Shown one piece after another: positions 10,723 to 20,558 of a stretch of 64,000 nucleotides of DNA. The notes below the pieces were generated by a model. The model was given only the letters and a program-made list of their open reading frames with translations. It was not told the origin of the DNA and ran no database searches. Made by a program: the position numbers and the translations under genes. Position 1 is the first letter of the stretch, and each line of letters begins with the position of its first letter. Source of the DNA: Thozetella sp. PMI_491 (Eukaryota > Ascomycota > Sordariomycetes > Chaetosphaeriales > Chaetosphaeriaceae); the NCBI GenBank assembly GCA_021432635.1, contig MU270058.1:372001-436000 (forward strand). The letters run 5' to 3'.

Positions 10723-11757
10723 ATGTCCTCCACCAACGATCTGCTGCTCGTCACCGGCGCCAATGGTTACATCGGCACCCATATCATCAAGCAAGCTCTT
10801 GAGAAGGGATATCGCGTGCGCGGTACGCTTCGATCCGAGTCTGCTATGGCTGCGCTTGCCTCAACCTTCCCAGAGTACAAAGATCAGCTCTCATTCGCCC
10901 TAGTCAGCGACATGACCAACCCGGAGTCATACGCCCAGGCCATGGAGGGTGTCACCGGGATCATCCACACGGCATCCCCATTCATCCTCAACCCTGAGGA
11001 CAACGTTCGGGATCTCCTTATCCCGGCCCGGGACGGCGCGGTAGGCATCCTCGAGGCCGCCAAGCGCTACGGCCCGTCCGTCCGCCGTGTCATCAACACT
11101 TCTTCCTTTGCTGCCAATCTTGACATGACCCAAGGCTACCGCCCTGGCTATGTCTACTCCGAGAAGGACTGGAACCCCACCAACTTTGACGAGGCCGCGG
11201 TCGCCGACGCTGTGACTGCCTACTGCGCATCGAAGGGCATCGCTGAGCGAGCCATGTGGGACTGGATGGAGGCCAACAAGAACGAAGTTTACTTTTCCCT
11301 GACGTCTCTCAGCCCGCCTTGGGTCTTTGGTCCGTCCGTATCCGCCCCCGCAAGCCTCGACCGGCTTAACGAGTCGACCCACGCCCTGTGGAGCCTAGTC
11401 GGTGCCGATTCCGTGCCGCCCACCGACTTCGCCGGTTTCGTGGACGTCCGTGACCTCGCAGCCGCTCACATTACCGCGTACGAGAGCCCCGAGGCCGCTG
11501 GCCAGAGGTTCTTGATTGGTTCAAAGTTCTCGTGGCAGATTGCTGCGGACGCGATCTTGGCCGAGCTTCCGGAACTGTCAAACCGGATTCCCAAGGGAAC
11601 CCCCGGAGCGGGTAACACGGAGAAGGTGTACAGCCTAGACTCGAGCAAGGTACAGAAGGTACTCGGGGTCGAGTTCACGCCGGTGAATGTTACGGTCCGG
11701 GACTCAATCAAGCAGCTACTAGAGGTGGAGAAGAGGACGGCCTCTGCGAGCAACTAG
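10723..11757 (+). CDS. NAD(P)-dependent epimerase/dehydratase-type reductase (dihydroflavonol-4-reductase / GRE2-like extended SDR)
   Basis: Single exon, 344 residues, the usual length for the family. The nucleotide-binding motif TGANGYIG is at residues 11-18 and catalytic YCASK at 167-171, with the partner Ser in NTSSF near 127. The overall layout (HTASPF near 82, PPWVFGP in the middle, a conserved SSKVQKVLGVEFTPV-like tail) matches fungal ketoreductases related to DFR and yeast Gre2, which reduce aldehydes or ketones with NADPH in the cytosol. The physiological substrate is unknown. I chose ATG 10723 (context GCAGAAATGTCC) over an in-frame ATG 12 nt upstream because the conserved N-terminus begins soon after it. 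All key residues are intact and the gene is GC-rich against its AT-rich surroundings, a sign of active selection. Confidence 0.88.
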   Translation: MSSTNDLLLVTGANGYIGTHIIKQALEKGYRVRGTLRSESAMAALASTFPEYKDQLSFALVSDMTNPESYAQAMEGVTGIIHTASPFILNPEDNVRDLLIPARDGAVGILEAAKRYGPSVRRVINTSSFAANLDMTQGYRPGYVYSEKDWNPTNFDEAAVADAVTAYCASKGIAERAMWDWMEANKNEVYFSLTSLSPPWVFGPSVSAPASLDRLNESTHALWSLVGADSVPPTDFAGFVDVRDLAAAHITAYESPEAAGQRFLIGSKFSWQIAADAILAELPELSNRIPKGTPGAGNTEKVYSLDSSKVQKVLGVEFTPVNVTVRDSIKQLLEVEKRTASASN

Positions 11758-12373
11758 GCGGTTAGGGTGATTGTATCAATACATGTATATCATAATTTAC
11801 GATAGACTAATGGCAATAGACGGTTATAGAGCAGCTTTGTCGTATCTTTGCAGTACAAATAGGATGTCCTACCACTACGCTCCCAGACGTACGACGGTAT
11901 AATCGGGCTTCGGTCGAGCCAGTTGACATTTCTAATACAACCCTACGTAGCCCTTGGAAGGCGCATAAACTGGTAGGTGTCGAACCGGCGTTTCGAGGGT
12001 TAGCGAAAGCATACTCTCGTGTAATGTCAATCAAATGATAGTGTTTTGCTTTGGCTTTGCTTCGTTTTTTTAAGAGTGCACTTTCACACTAAATTACCGA
12101 AGATTCGTTTTCGGGAGATGCTGTCAGCTCACTCGAACATGGGTGCGTGGAACGGCAACTATTCCCGAAATGAACCAACTCATCAAACGCACTGCGCAGC
12201 GCTTGCGCAACCTCAGCTACTACAAATAGCTGCCATCCCCATGAAAATTCCCTGCCTCTTGAATCAAAACACAGCCCTGAATTCCTCGTGCTCCGAGAAC
12301 CTCTAGCGAGTGTGATTCAGGACGTCGTCATCCTTCGGGTGGTACTCGGCTCATTTCCTATCACTACAAAACA
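11758..12373. other. Intergenic, nothing recognisable
   Basis: About 600 nt between the reductase and the ankyrin gene. A tRNA-like GGTTCGA word on the minus strand near 11970 was examined and dropped because no cloverleaf forms around it. Confidence 0.45.
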
Positions 12374-13580
12374 ATGAGGCCCCTACCCGTCAATTCCAAA
12401 TCTTTCTTCGTTCAAGGGATATGTCTTCTACACACCTACTCTCTTCAAGGCAATGAGATAACAGTCCAGCAATCAAGGCTGAAGACTTACGAGGAGGTCC
12501 CATTGAGTCAGAGAAACCACCTACTCAAATTGTACCTAGAACCATGGGACCACCCTGATGTTCAATCAGCCATGACCTTTGACTTTCCGGAGCCACTCAG
12601 TATGTCGGCTGCGTTCGATTGTGCACACTAGCTCCCAGTGGTCTAACACTCGCCGAGGTACAAGCTTTGAACGCGTTGTTGATGCATGCCATGATGGATC
12701 GATTGACGAAATAGAGGTTCTGGACCGCGATATGGAAAGCGAAACCGGTCTATCTGCGATTGGCAATTCTTTCCTCCTCGAAGTACTGGTAACGGTCGCA
12801 ATTTCCACGCAGAATTACGAGCTCGCAAAAGGCTTGGTCGTAAAAGGGCGCTCGCCGCCGCGAGAGCTAACATCCCATGCATGGCTCCTCCGAGAAGAGG
12901 GTTTCAGTCTACCCCTCGAATTGGTCACCTTGTTCCTGGATCACCACTGGCTGCACCCCAAGCGAACGCACGCGTTTCGGGCGATGCGCCATGACGACTC
13001 TACAGCCGCTATCGCGCTGCTCGACACGCTGGTGGCGCGTGAGTTCCTCCCGGCCTTCGACGAAAAGCATGGCTTCCCCAGTGACCCAAGAGAATTCTGG
13101 GAAAGCGGTGTACGCCGCGGCTCGGTAGAGACACTTCGACATGCCATCACAATAATCCCGGTGCAGACCGCTGTGACCAGTGTCTGGGATAAGCACAACA
13201 TCGCCAGGGCCGCGTTTGGCCGGCCTAACGCCTCTGATCTGCTACAATTCCTGGTAGACCAACAAGTCCTGGATGTCAATGACGAGACACACACGTTCTA
13301 CGGGATGCCAGAACCCAGGCCCATCGGTCTGTTGGATCCTGCCCGCAATGCATTCGTCTCCCATCCCGAAACAGCACTGCACGTGGCCGTGCAGTTAAAT
13401 CGTCCCGAGAATGTGCAGTGGCTGCTAGAACACGGGGCCAAGATCAATTATGACGGAGCCGGCAAGACGCCTTTTGAACGGGCAGTGCTATGTAACCTCT
13501 ACCGCGTGGTGGCTTTCTTTGCGCGCTATTTTGAGGAGAAAGGCCTCCCCTTTGAGTATGTAGATGATTCAGCTAGGTAG
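12374..13580 (+). CDS. Ankyrin-repeat protein of unknown function
   Basis: Two exons, 12374..12599 and 12658..13580; the 58-nt intron has a GTATGT donor, a TCTAAC branch and a CGCCGAG acceptor, and the phase fits; 382 residues. The first 75 residues contain a charged helix (QRNHLLKLYLEPWDHPDVQ). The middle is helical with weak ankyrin-like periodicity. One clear repeat pair lies near the C-terminus: ETALHVAVQLNRPENVQWLLEHGAKIN, followed by KTPFERAVLCN. No enzymatic domain is seen. Such single-copy fungal ankyrin proteins are rapidly evolving and usually uncharacterised. The start is uncertain: ATG 12374 is the first in the open frame, 12572 is an alternative. A far larger ankyrin receptor lies 10 kb away, but the resemblance is only at the fold level. 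Confidence 0.6.
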
Positions 13581-14308
13581 ACACGGGCGTGAACATATTA
13601 AGGAACATAGAAAATGCTCGTTTGATGCTATACTGATCGCTAAGTTCTGGAGAGTGTCCTTGTGTCACTGTCTCCATCGGTATATGTCGGTTTTGCCCCT
13701 TGCAGCTGGAGGCCAGATTCGTCCTTGTCAGTACAAGACTTCGACTAGCCGACAAACTGCGGATAAGGATAGGAATAGTTCCATACTGCTCGCGCGGGGC
13801 TGTAATTAGGACGGAAGACGTGAAGCCGTACCGACAACCCCGCACAGGCCCTTCCCTGTGTACCCTGGTATTGAGCGGCTACTCTGGAGGCCATGCAACC
13901 GTAGTCAGCCCTGATACGACTCTCCGCTGCTTACGAGGGTGAGGGGAAAGAAGCCACACATCTCCTATAGCTTGAACTATGCTGGAGAAATTTCCTAAAT
14001 ACGCCAAGTATGCATATGCAAGACCATCGATTACCTCATCTTTTTCGTCGGCGAGGCACCCTAGGGGGCGGAGAACAGCCGCCGTCCACACCCTCTTTTG
14101 ACATTATTTGTCTTGCTCGACATCCCGCTATTGTCTGGAAACCTGGTCGGGGCCGCTAGTGCAGTATCAGGGGTGCGGTTATTTTCTCTAAATTGCCGTG
14201 GAAAGCACCTCCTCGCCGTGACGTGTCTCCACTGACTGCCAACTGTTCATGCCAAGCGTTCTCGGCGGATATTCTTGACCCTACAATAAGTTCATAATTG
14301 TCTTGCCC
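13581..14308. other. Intergenic, nothing recognisable
   Basis: About 730 nt separating the ankyrin gene and the esterase; no coding frame or repeat I can support. It must carry the esterase promoter. Confidence 0.45.
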
Positions 14309-16103
14309 ATGATGATATCTCTTGTGGTATATCTTTTCTTGTTTATCCAAACGGTCTGTGCGTTGCAGAGTGCTGGCAGCCCAGTTGTTGACTTGGGCTA
14401 CGCCTTGCATCAAGCGACAGTCTCGACAGTACGTTAATCCATTGTCCTCAGAACTATGCCGACCATGGCTGGATGTCCCGTCTTACTCACCAATCCCAGG
14501 AGAATTCCAGTTACTATAAATTCCCATGGATAAGATTTGCGGCACCGCCTGTTGGAAATCTGAGGTTCCAGGCACCACAGCCACCGATAAATAATCGATC
14601 AGCCGGCGTGCAAACCGGATCTTATGGTTGGATCTGCCCCCAGGCCTCACCTTTATGGAACAATGTGACACTGGCGAATGCTCCCCCAGGACCAAATGAA
14701 AGCGAGGACTGTTTGTTTCTAGATGTGTGGGTGTCCAAGCAGACCTTCAACGCCGGGAATGCTCCAGTACTCGTGTGGATCCACGGTGGTGGCTACATCA
14801 GACGAGACAAGACGGAAGGCGGAAGCCCTATTGGCCTTCTCGAGCGAAGCGCTGAACACAGCACTGGTGCTGTATTCGTAGCAATTGGATACAGGGTAAG
14901 CATGGGCCTGGCAAAGCCATCTCCGGTTGGTGCCGAGACTCGCAAGTATTAACTCGATGCAGCTCGGCGCTTTTGGATGGCTGAGCGGACCCACCTTTCA
15001 AGCCTCGGGGGCCCCCAACGTCGGCCTACTCGATCAGCGGCTGGGTCTCGACTGGGTGCAGAAGTACGTGCACTTATTTGGAGGAGACCCAAATCGCGTT
15101 ACGGTCATGGGCGAGTCCGCTGGCGCGGGAAGCATCATGCACCACATTGCGGCATATGGAGGGTCCAAGCCTGGAAAGCTGCCCTTTCAGCAAGCAATAT
15201 GCCAGAGCGCCTCGATCCACAACCCAACAAGCTCCGGAGAGTTGGAAGATCAGGTTCTAGACCAATTTCTGGACGCGTGTAATGTTAGCACGATCGACGA
15301 GGCCCGGCAGCTGTCATCCGCTCAGTTGATGGCCGCTAACAAGCAAGTCGTCAAAGTTGCTCCTTACGGGCTGTATACTTTCCGTCAGTATTCTACCGTG
15401 CCAGGTCGAATTGCTAGGAGAAAAGACCATAAAGTAGCTAACGCTCCCAGAACCCTCGGTTGACGGCGATTATATCAAAGATATCCTAGGGGTAGCCTAC
15501 CTAACAGGCCGGTTTGACCACAATGTCCGCGTCATTTCTGCACACAACAGCAATGAAGGTTTCGGCTTTACCGATCCCGCTGCGACGAATTCCTCAGCGC
15601 TGGAAACTTACATGCGCATCTACTTCCCCAAGGCCACCGATGAAACGATAAACTACATAAGCGACACCCTCTATCCACCAGTCTATGATGGCTCCCAGCC
15701 GTACACGACCCCTTTCAGCCGTTTAGATCTCCTGATTAGTGAGATGATGATTGCTTGCAACTCTCGATATCTAGCTACCGGCCTCGGCAACCGAAGCTTC
15801 AACTACCAATTTTCCATTCCACCCGGTTTCCACATGAACGATATCCCTTACACCTTTTATGACGGAACACTTAATGGTGCTGTAACGAACGTAACGGTGG
15901 CATTGGATCTTCAGCGCTATATTACAGCATTCGTGGCAACTGGAGACCCAAACGCGTTTCAAAAGCTGACGGATCTGCCAACATTTCCGATTTATGGGCA
16001 CGGTGCGACGCTGGTGAACCTCAATACCTCATTCATCAATACAATTCACGATCCGAATGACAACCCGCGTTGCTCCTGGTGGCAAAAAGGCCTCTTCTTG
16101 TAA
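14309..16103 (+). CDS. Secreted type-B carboxylesterase/lipase
   Basis: Four exons: 14309..14428, 14500..14895, 14963..15383, 15451..16103; introns of 71, 67 and 67 nt (donors GTACGT, GTAAGC, GTCAGT); 529 residues, normal for the family. A signal peptide (MMISLVVYLFLFIQTVCA) starts the protein. Family landmarks are the RFAAPPVGNLRF block, SEDCLFLDVWV, the oxyanion segment VWIHGGGY, GLLDQRLGLDWV, and the nucleophile elbow GESAGAGS with Ser near residue 224. The acid is probably Glu near 348 (SNEGFG) and the base His near 440 (FHMNDIPY). The triad is complete, so an active secreted serine esterase acting on esters or lipids is expected. Several N-glycosylation sites are visible. The terminal TAA lies inside a donor-like TTGTAAGT, so an extra 3' exon is formally possible but none was recognised downstream. 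Confidence 0.88.
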
Positions 16104-16755
16104 GTCACGTAGCCGATGTCCATCGTCGCCAGAGAAGGAGCCGGGGCGTAAATACCTATTTGCTAGATCAGGAGAGGTAGGCCATGGTCCGGTCTACTAC
16201 TGCGATTTTTCCGGCATAAAAGGTGTATGAAATGCGTTCATATGAAAACGAGGCGGTCTGGAACATTGGTATTCGGCAATCTTGCTTCGTATTTCCGGAG
16301 CCGACAATGAGCTAGCTGTCTGTCCCTGGTGAGATGTGGCACTCAACTCCTATTATATATTCATTTAAGCCACGGCCGGTTTTGTAACTCTCTTGCCCCG
16401 GGGAACTGAGCTTCCGCAAACCGAGCTCGGGGTGGCGGTGGCGCAATCAAAGGATGTGTCAATATATCACTGAAACATCTCGCCAAGAGGCACGTCTTCT
16501 TTAGCTCATCTCCAATATCGTGTCTCGATTAGGCGTAACTTGTGTCAATCCTAGTTCGGCTTTTCCCAGATGACAAAGCCACCTTAAAATAATCTGAACG
16601 GATCCTGTTTTATAGGATCATATGCACCTCGTATAGCAGCTAGAATGGCGAAATCTTTTTCTATACAAGCGACTACTTAATGAGATGAACCTCAATCCTT
16701 TCGCAGCATCCTCACTATTCTCTCTTTACGTTAGGACCGCCTTTCTAATGCAAGG
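16104..16755. other. Intergenic; holds one copy of a diverged short repeat
   Basis: 3' region of the esterase and promoter of the DUF7029 gene. The segment at 16139-16205 resembles 20083-20160 (listed separately). No gene is seen. Confidence 0.5.
16139..16205 (+). repeat. Copy A of a short dispersed repeat
   Basis: The block beginning GCCGGGGCGTAAATACCTAT and continuing through GGTAGGCCATGGTCCGGTC closely matches 20083-20160 in the same orientation. Differences are mainly C/T and G/A, with this copy the more GC-rich. It lies just after the end of the esterase gene. Confidence 0.55.
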
Positions 16756-19700
16756 ATGGCGGCAATATTCTCCCCCCTGGTGATCCTAGCGGCTATAGCC
16801 GCTGCCGCTGTGCCTCGCGAGGGACTGCATCTGGCCACCCTCGGTCTTCTCCAGATACGACCAGCCTTCGTTGGAAAGGGTATTATCTTATACCCTGGTC
16901 ATTCATTTGGCCACGATCCGACTGATCATGTGCATTTGACGCCCGGATCCACAAAAGAGCTATACTATTGCCAAGAGGGCCACCGGCGTAAGCTATTGCA
17001 GTATCGAGGTCTCTATTTTAAGTCGACCTGCTGACTGCGCTAAGCTGCCTTTCATGGCTCTAAACATGCCAGCCTGACGGCCGTCTTCAATCTACCCACA
17101 GTTGTCCTTGACCACTCCACCCACCCTCTGTCTGTTGACTGCTCTGCTGATGACAAGATCACTGTCTGCTTTCAACAACCGCAGTTTGACCATGTCCAGA
17201 ATGCTTGGAATATTCCCGAGTTTTATGTGATTACCTTCCATGTTGGCTGTGGCGACGAGTATACCGGACGGCGCTCGTACTTCCACGCCACGAACCCGCG
17301 ATTCAATCCGACGGGCAGATGCGTCACCGTTGACGCCAGGTCTATTGAGCAAGAGGATGCGATCCAGTCCGGAGAGATTCTCTTTGGGACATTCCGGCAC
17401 CCCGAGTATAAGACAAGGGTCCCTGTCAAAGGCCATATCCGCCTAAATGTACCCGACCCATACCCACAGGTGCAGGAGGGCAAACAGCTCCAGCGGGGCT
17501 TTGCCAGAGATTCAACCAGCAACAATCGCAGGGATTCGCAGGATCCAGAACCGTCGGAAAATAATGTCTTGAAACCCCTTCCTGAGAACTCTGAATCCGA
17601 CACAAACACTGAAAATATTCTTGACCCGAAGAAATTATCGCAGTTCGCGGACGAAGAAAATATACAGCTAGGTCCAGCAGTCCCGTCGGATATAAAACTG
17701 GCCGGTGGTCTTGAAGATAGGGGAGTGGTAAAGGGGCATGAAGGACCACAACGGGACGAATTATTAGCAGCAAGCACATCACATGGCATAGAGAGACGTT
17801 TTTGGTTCCTCCGCAGCATTTTTAGAGCGATTACCAGCCTGGTAAAGGTAAGAGGCACCATGATTTCTTGCCAGAGTCAGCTGATAACACAGGAGAATGA
17901 ACAGTCCGTGGCAAAAGCTATTGCGACAATCACGACCGTAATTGGCAAGGTTGCCTACATTATTGCTAACGTAGCCGTTATATATGTCAAGGTCTGGCTC
18001 GTGGCCTTTGGCGTCCCCTTCGACCACTCGTACCACGATGACTTCAAATTCGACTTCTACCTCCAGTCTCGCAGCACCCCACCGATACTTGGATATGAAA
18101 ATGGTTTCAGCATATTCACCCAGAGAGATTTGAAAAATGGAGAGCCTGAAATTAGTCTGCAGTGTTCCAAGTGCGGCATCAGCGCCGATTTCAGTATCGA
18201 AGGACACCTTGCTTTCAGCCTTAAAAGTGGTCTTACGAAGGGCAGTATTTCCTTCACTAACAATGACCCTTTTACTATTGATGTGATATTCGGCCTTAAG
18301 GTGGCAGAGGGGTTCGATGAGCCGGTCAAGGGAATTAAAAAACAGCTTGGTGCCTATCCATTGAGCCCCTTAACCATCCCCGGAGTCTTCACTCTTGGGC
18401 CGGAGATCACCATCAGTGCCGCGCTTGATCTTGCTATCCAAGGGGGGAAAGAAAGTGTAGCAGAAATGATAGTTGGTGGCAGTTTATCTATCTCTAAAGG
18501 CGTCGCCTCGCTGGACGCAGTCAATCGAGAAAACAACAGAGTCACGGGTCTCGCTGCCAAATTCACTCCAGTGGCCAAGGTCCGCAAGCATACCCTCAAG
18601 CTGGCCACCGCAATATGACTGTAATCATGCTGATACTTCGCCCTCTGGCGATTTACAGTTCCATGGGAGCATATCGAGCACGGTTGAGCTTGGCCTGCCT
18701 GTTGCCTTGGAGTGTGGCGTCAATATCCTGAACGGCAAGTTCAAGAGGACGATTGGATTAGTCAACAACCCGGCTGTTTACCTCAAAGCTAAAGTCGCCA
18801 ATGAGGAGCAGGCTAGGTGTAAAAAAGGGATAGAGTTCCTTGTGGGAGTCAAGAACAGAATCTATGTTGAAGCTTTCGGCTCGTGGGATTATCCGATTCG
18901 AGATGATGAGCTTTACGAGAAGAGCCTCGGCTGCGTCACGTACGTTACGGGTTGGCCGTTGTGCAGTGTTATCTTTAGACACGATTTTGTTCTCTTGGCT
19001 GAACTATGCTAACCATAGAATCTTATAAGCCCCGGGGGTATTAGTGGTGACTCTAAACCGGAAGACAGATCTGTTATCAACGAAGTGGTGAAGAAGCTTG
19101 GGATCGACATTATTGCAATCAAGCCTAATATCAGCGATCTTGCCTCTCAACCATCGAAATTGGACGAAAGATTCGGATACCGCATCATTATGAGCGCAGA
19201 CGAGGAGGGAATCTTGGTTGTTGGGAATGACGGAGGCATCTACCTTACCCCGACCGACCAGAAATATGACATGAGCGCGCCAATCGGGAGCACTAATCTC
19301 TCGTCTAATCTACTCGACATCGACGTCCTCTCGCGCGTCCTGGCATACGAGCCCGACACCGTTAACGGGCGTGTTGCAAAGTTAACATTTTATAATGCGA
19401 CAAAGATGCCAGAGATTGCTAAAGCAGCGTGCGTCTGCCTTCCTCATTCTTAAATCATCGTCCCCCACACATGCCTTCCAATTAGATACCAATCAACGGC
19501 CCGCCTCCTAGCCCTTTCTAGCCCCTCACGGCTTGTTTTCTTGCTTACTTACCTGTCCAATAGGTTTCTCAGTGTGGTCAACCAAACAGCAGAAAACGAC
19601 AAGGTTAAAGTGGACAAAGCCCAGAATCAAGCTAAAAAAGACGCACTAAACTATGGGCTCGTACTCAAACAAGCACAGGGTAAGGTTTATTTCCCAACAT

Positions 19701-19936
19701 TCTGCAAGTACTTAGATCGCGGTTACCGCCTTTTCGGCACCACCTATGCGTTCAATGGAAACTACGGCTTCAAGGACATGAACGGAAACCCCCCAAGAAG
19801 AAGAGAGTTTAACTTTATAGACCGTGGACTGAATGATTTTCGTATCGTCAATGGGGGGGGGCATAACATCTGTGTAACTGTGAAGCTAACCTCGAAGATC
19901 ACTGGGAACCGAGCGGAGCCGGGGGGCGGTCCCTAA
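16756..19936 (+). CDS. Large secreted DUF7029/DUF7223-like protein
   Basis: Five exons fit all phases: 16756..16987, 17045..18579, 18659..18939, 19030..19428, 19564..19936; 939 residues. A signal peptide (ILAAIAAAA) comes first. Residues about 30-200 match the pattern of fungal DUF7029 (IRPAF...GIILYPGHSF, SKHASLTAVFNLPTVVLDH, ITVCFQQPQFDHVQNAW, FHVGCGDEYTGRRSYFHA). A charged linker (PENSESDTNTENILDPKK) follows. The region about 420-690 fits DUF7223 (FDFYLQS, GISADFSIEGHLAFSL, then GLPVALECGVNILNGKF), built as repeated beta-strands. Family function is unknown; extracellular or cell-wall beta-rich proteins are the usual description. Exon 2 contains an in-frame 45-nt segment (17848..17892) with good splice signals. 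Intron 18580..18658 has a weak GTCCGC donor and is the least certain join. A nine-G run sits in the last exon. Confidence 0.7.
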
Positions 19937-20558
19937 AATTGAATTCCCATTTGTTATAATAGCTATTCCTATCTTTTTAATATTTCGTTGGGTCAATATC
20001 TAGTCAGAATTAGATAGCGTTTTAATCTAATTGGTATCTCCTTGGGCACTATCCTCGGTAAGAATGACAAGAACCGTGAAAAGGCCGGAGTATAAATACC
20101 TATTTATGAGTAGAAAACCGGGTAGGTAAGCCACGGTCAGATTTACACTACTACTAACTACGGCTTTGTTCATCCTTCTTAGTGCCATAGTCCTTAGCTC
20201 CACCAGATACAGCAGAGCCCTGAACCACTATTGGGGCTATAGCGTGAATAACCCCAAATCCGGCATCACTGAAATCCAGCTCTACCTCTCTCCAATGCGT
20301 TTCGGCCACGCCGAAAGAACGTTCCGCTGCCTATAGGTATGGTGGCTGTCTCCAATGACCCGCGGAAGCCCCACTGTTGGCGGTGTTCTTAGTGTTACCC
20401 TGCTCGTAAGGCTCCTCGCAGCCCGTCTGGAGCATCAGTGGTTTCGAATATTCTGCAATAGATCCAACTGCAATCTCGCGGAATGCTTTAAAACAGCATT
20501 CTTCATCGTTGAAGTTGTAATTTCCCCATCCAATCTCACTGATTGTGCGAGGGAATAC
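19937..20558. other. Intergenic; copy B of the short repeat, nothing else clear
   Basis: AT-rich. A minus-strand open frame at 20331-20564 (77 codons, two adjacent Cys) has no family I recognise and is not called as a gene. Confidence 0.4.
20083..20160 (+). repeat. Copy B of a short dispersed repeat
   Basis: Same-orientation match to 16139-16205. Where copy A has GGGGCG and CCATGGTCCGGTC this copy has GGAGTA and CCACGGTCAGATT, i.e. mostly transitions toward A/T, as RIP would give. It lies about 150 nt past the end of the DUF7029 gene. Confidence 0.5.

Noticed and set aside
11960-12010. Minus-strand GGTTCGA word resembling a tRNA B box
   Set aside because: No matching T-stem, anticodon arm or acceptor stem around it.
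16092-16110. Donor-like TTGTAAGT overlapping the esterase stop, suggesting an extra exon
   Set aside because: No downstream frame with esterase-like sequence was found and the length is already normal.
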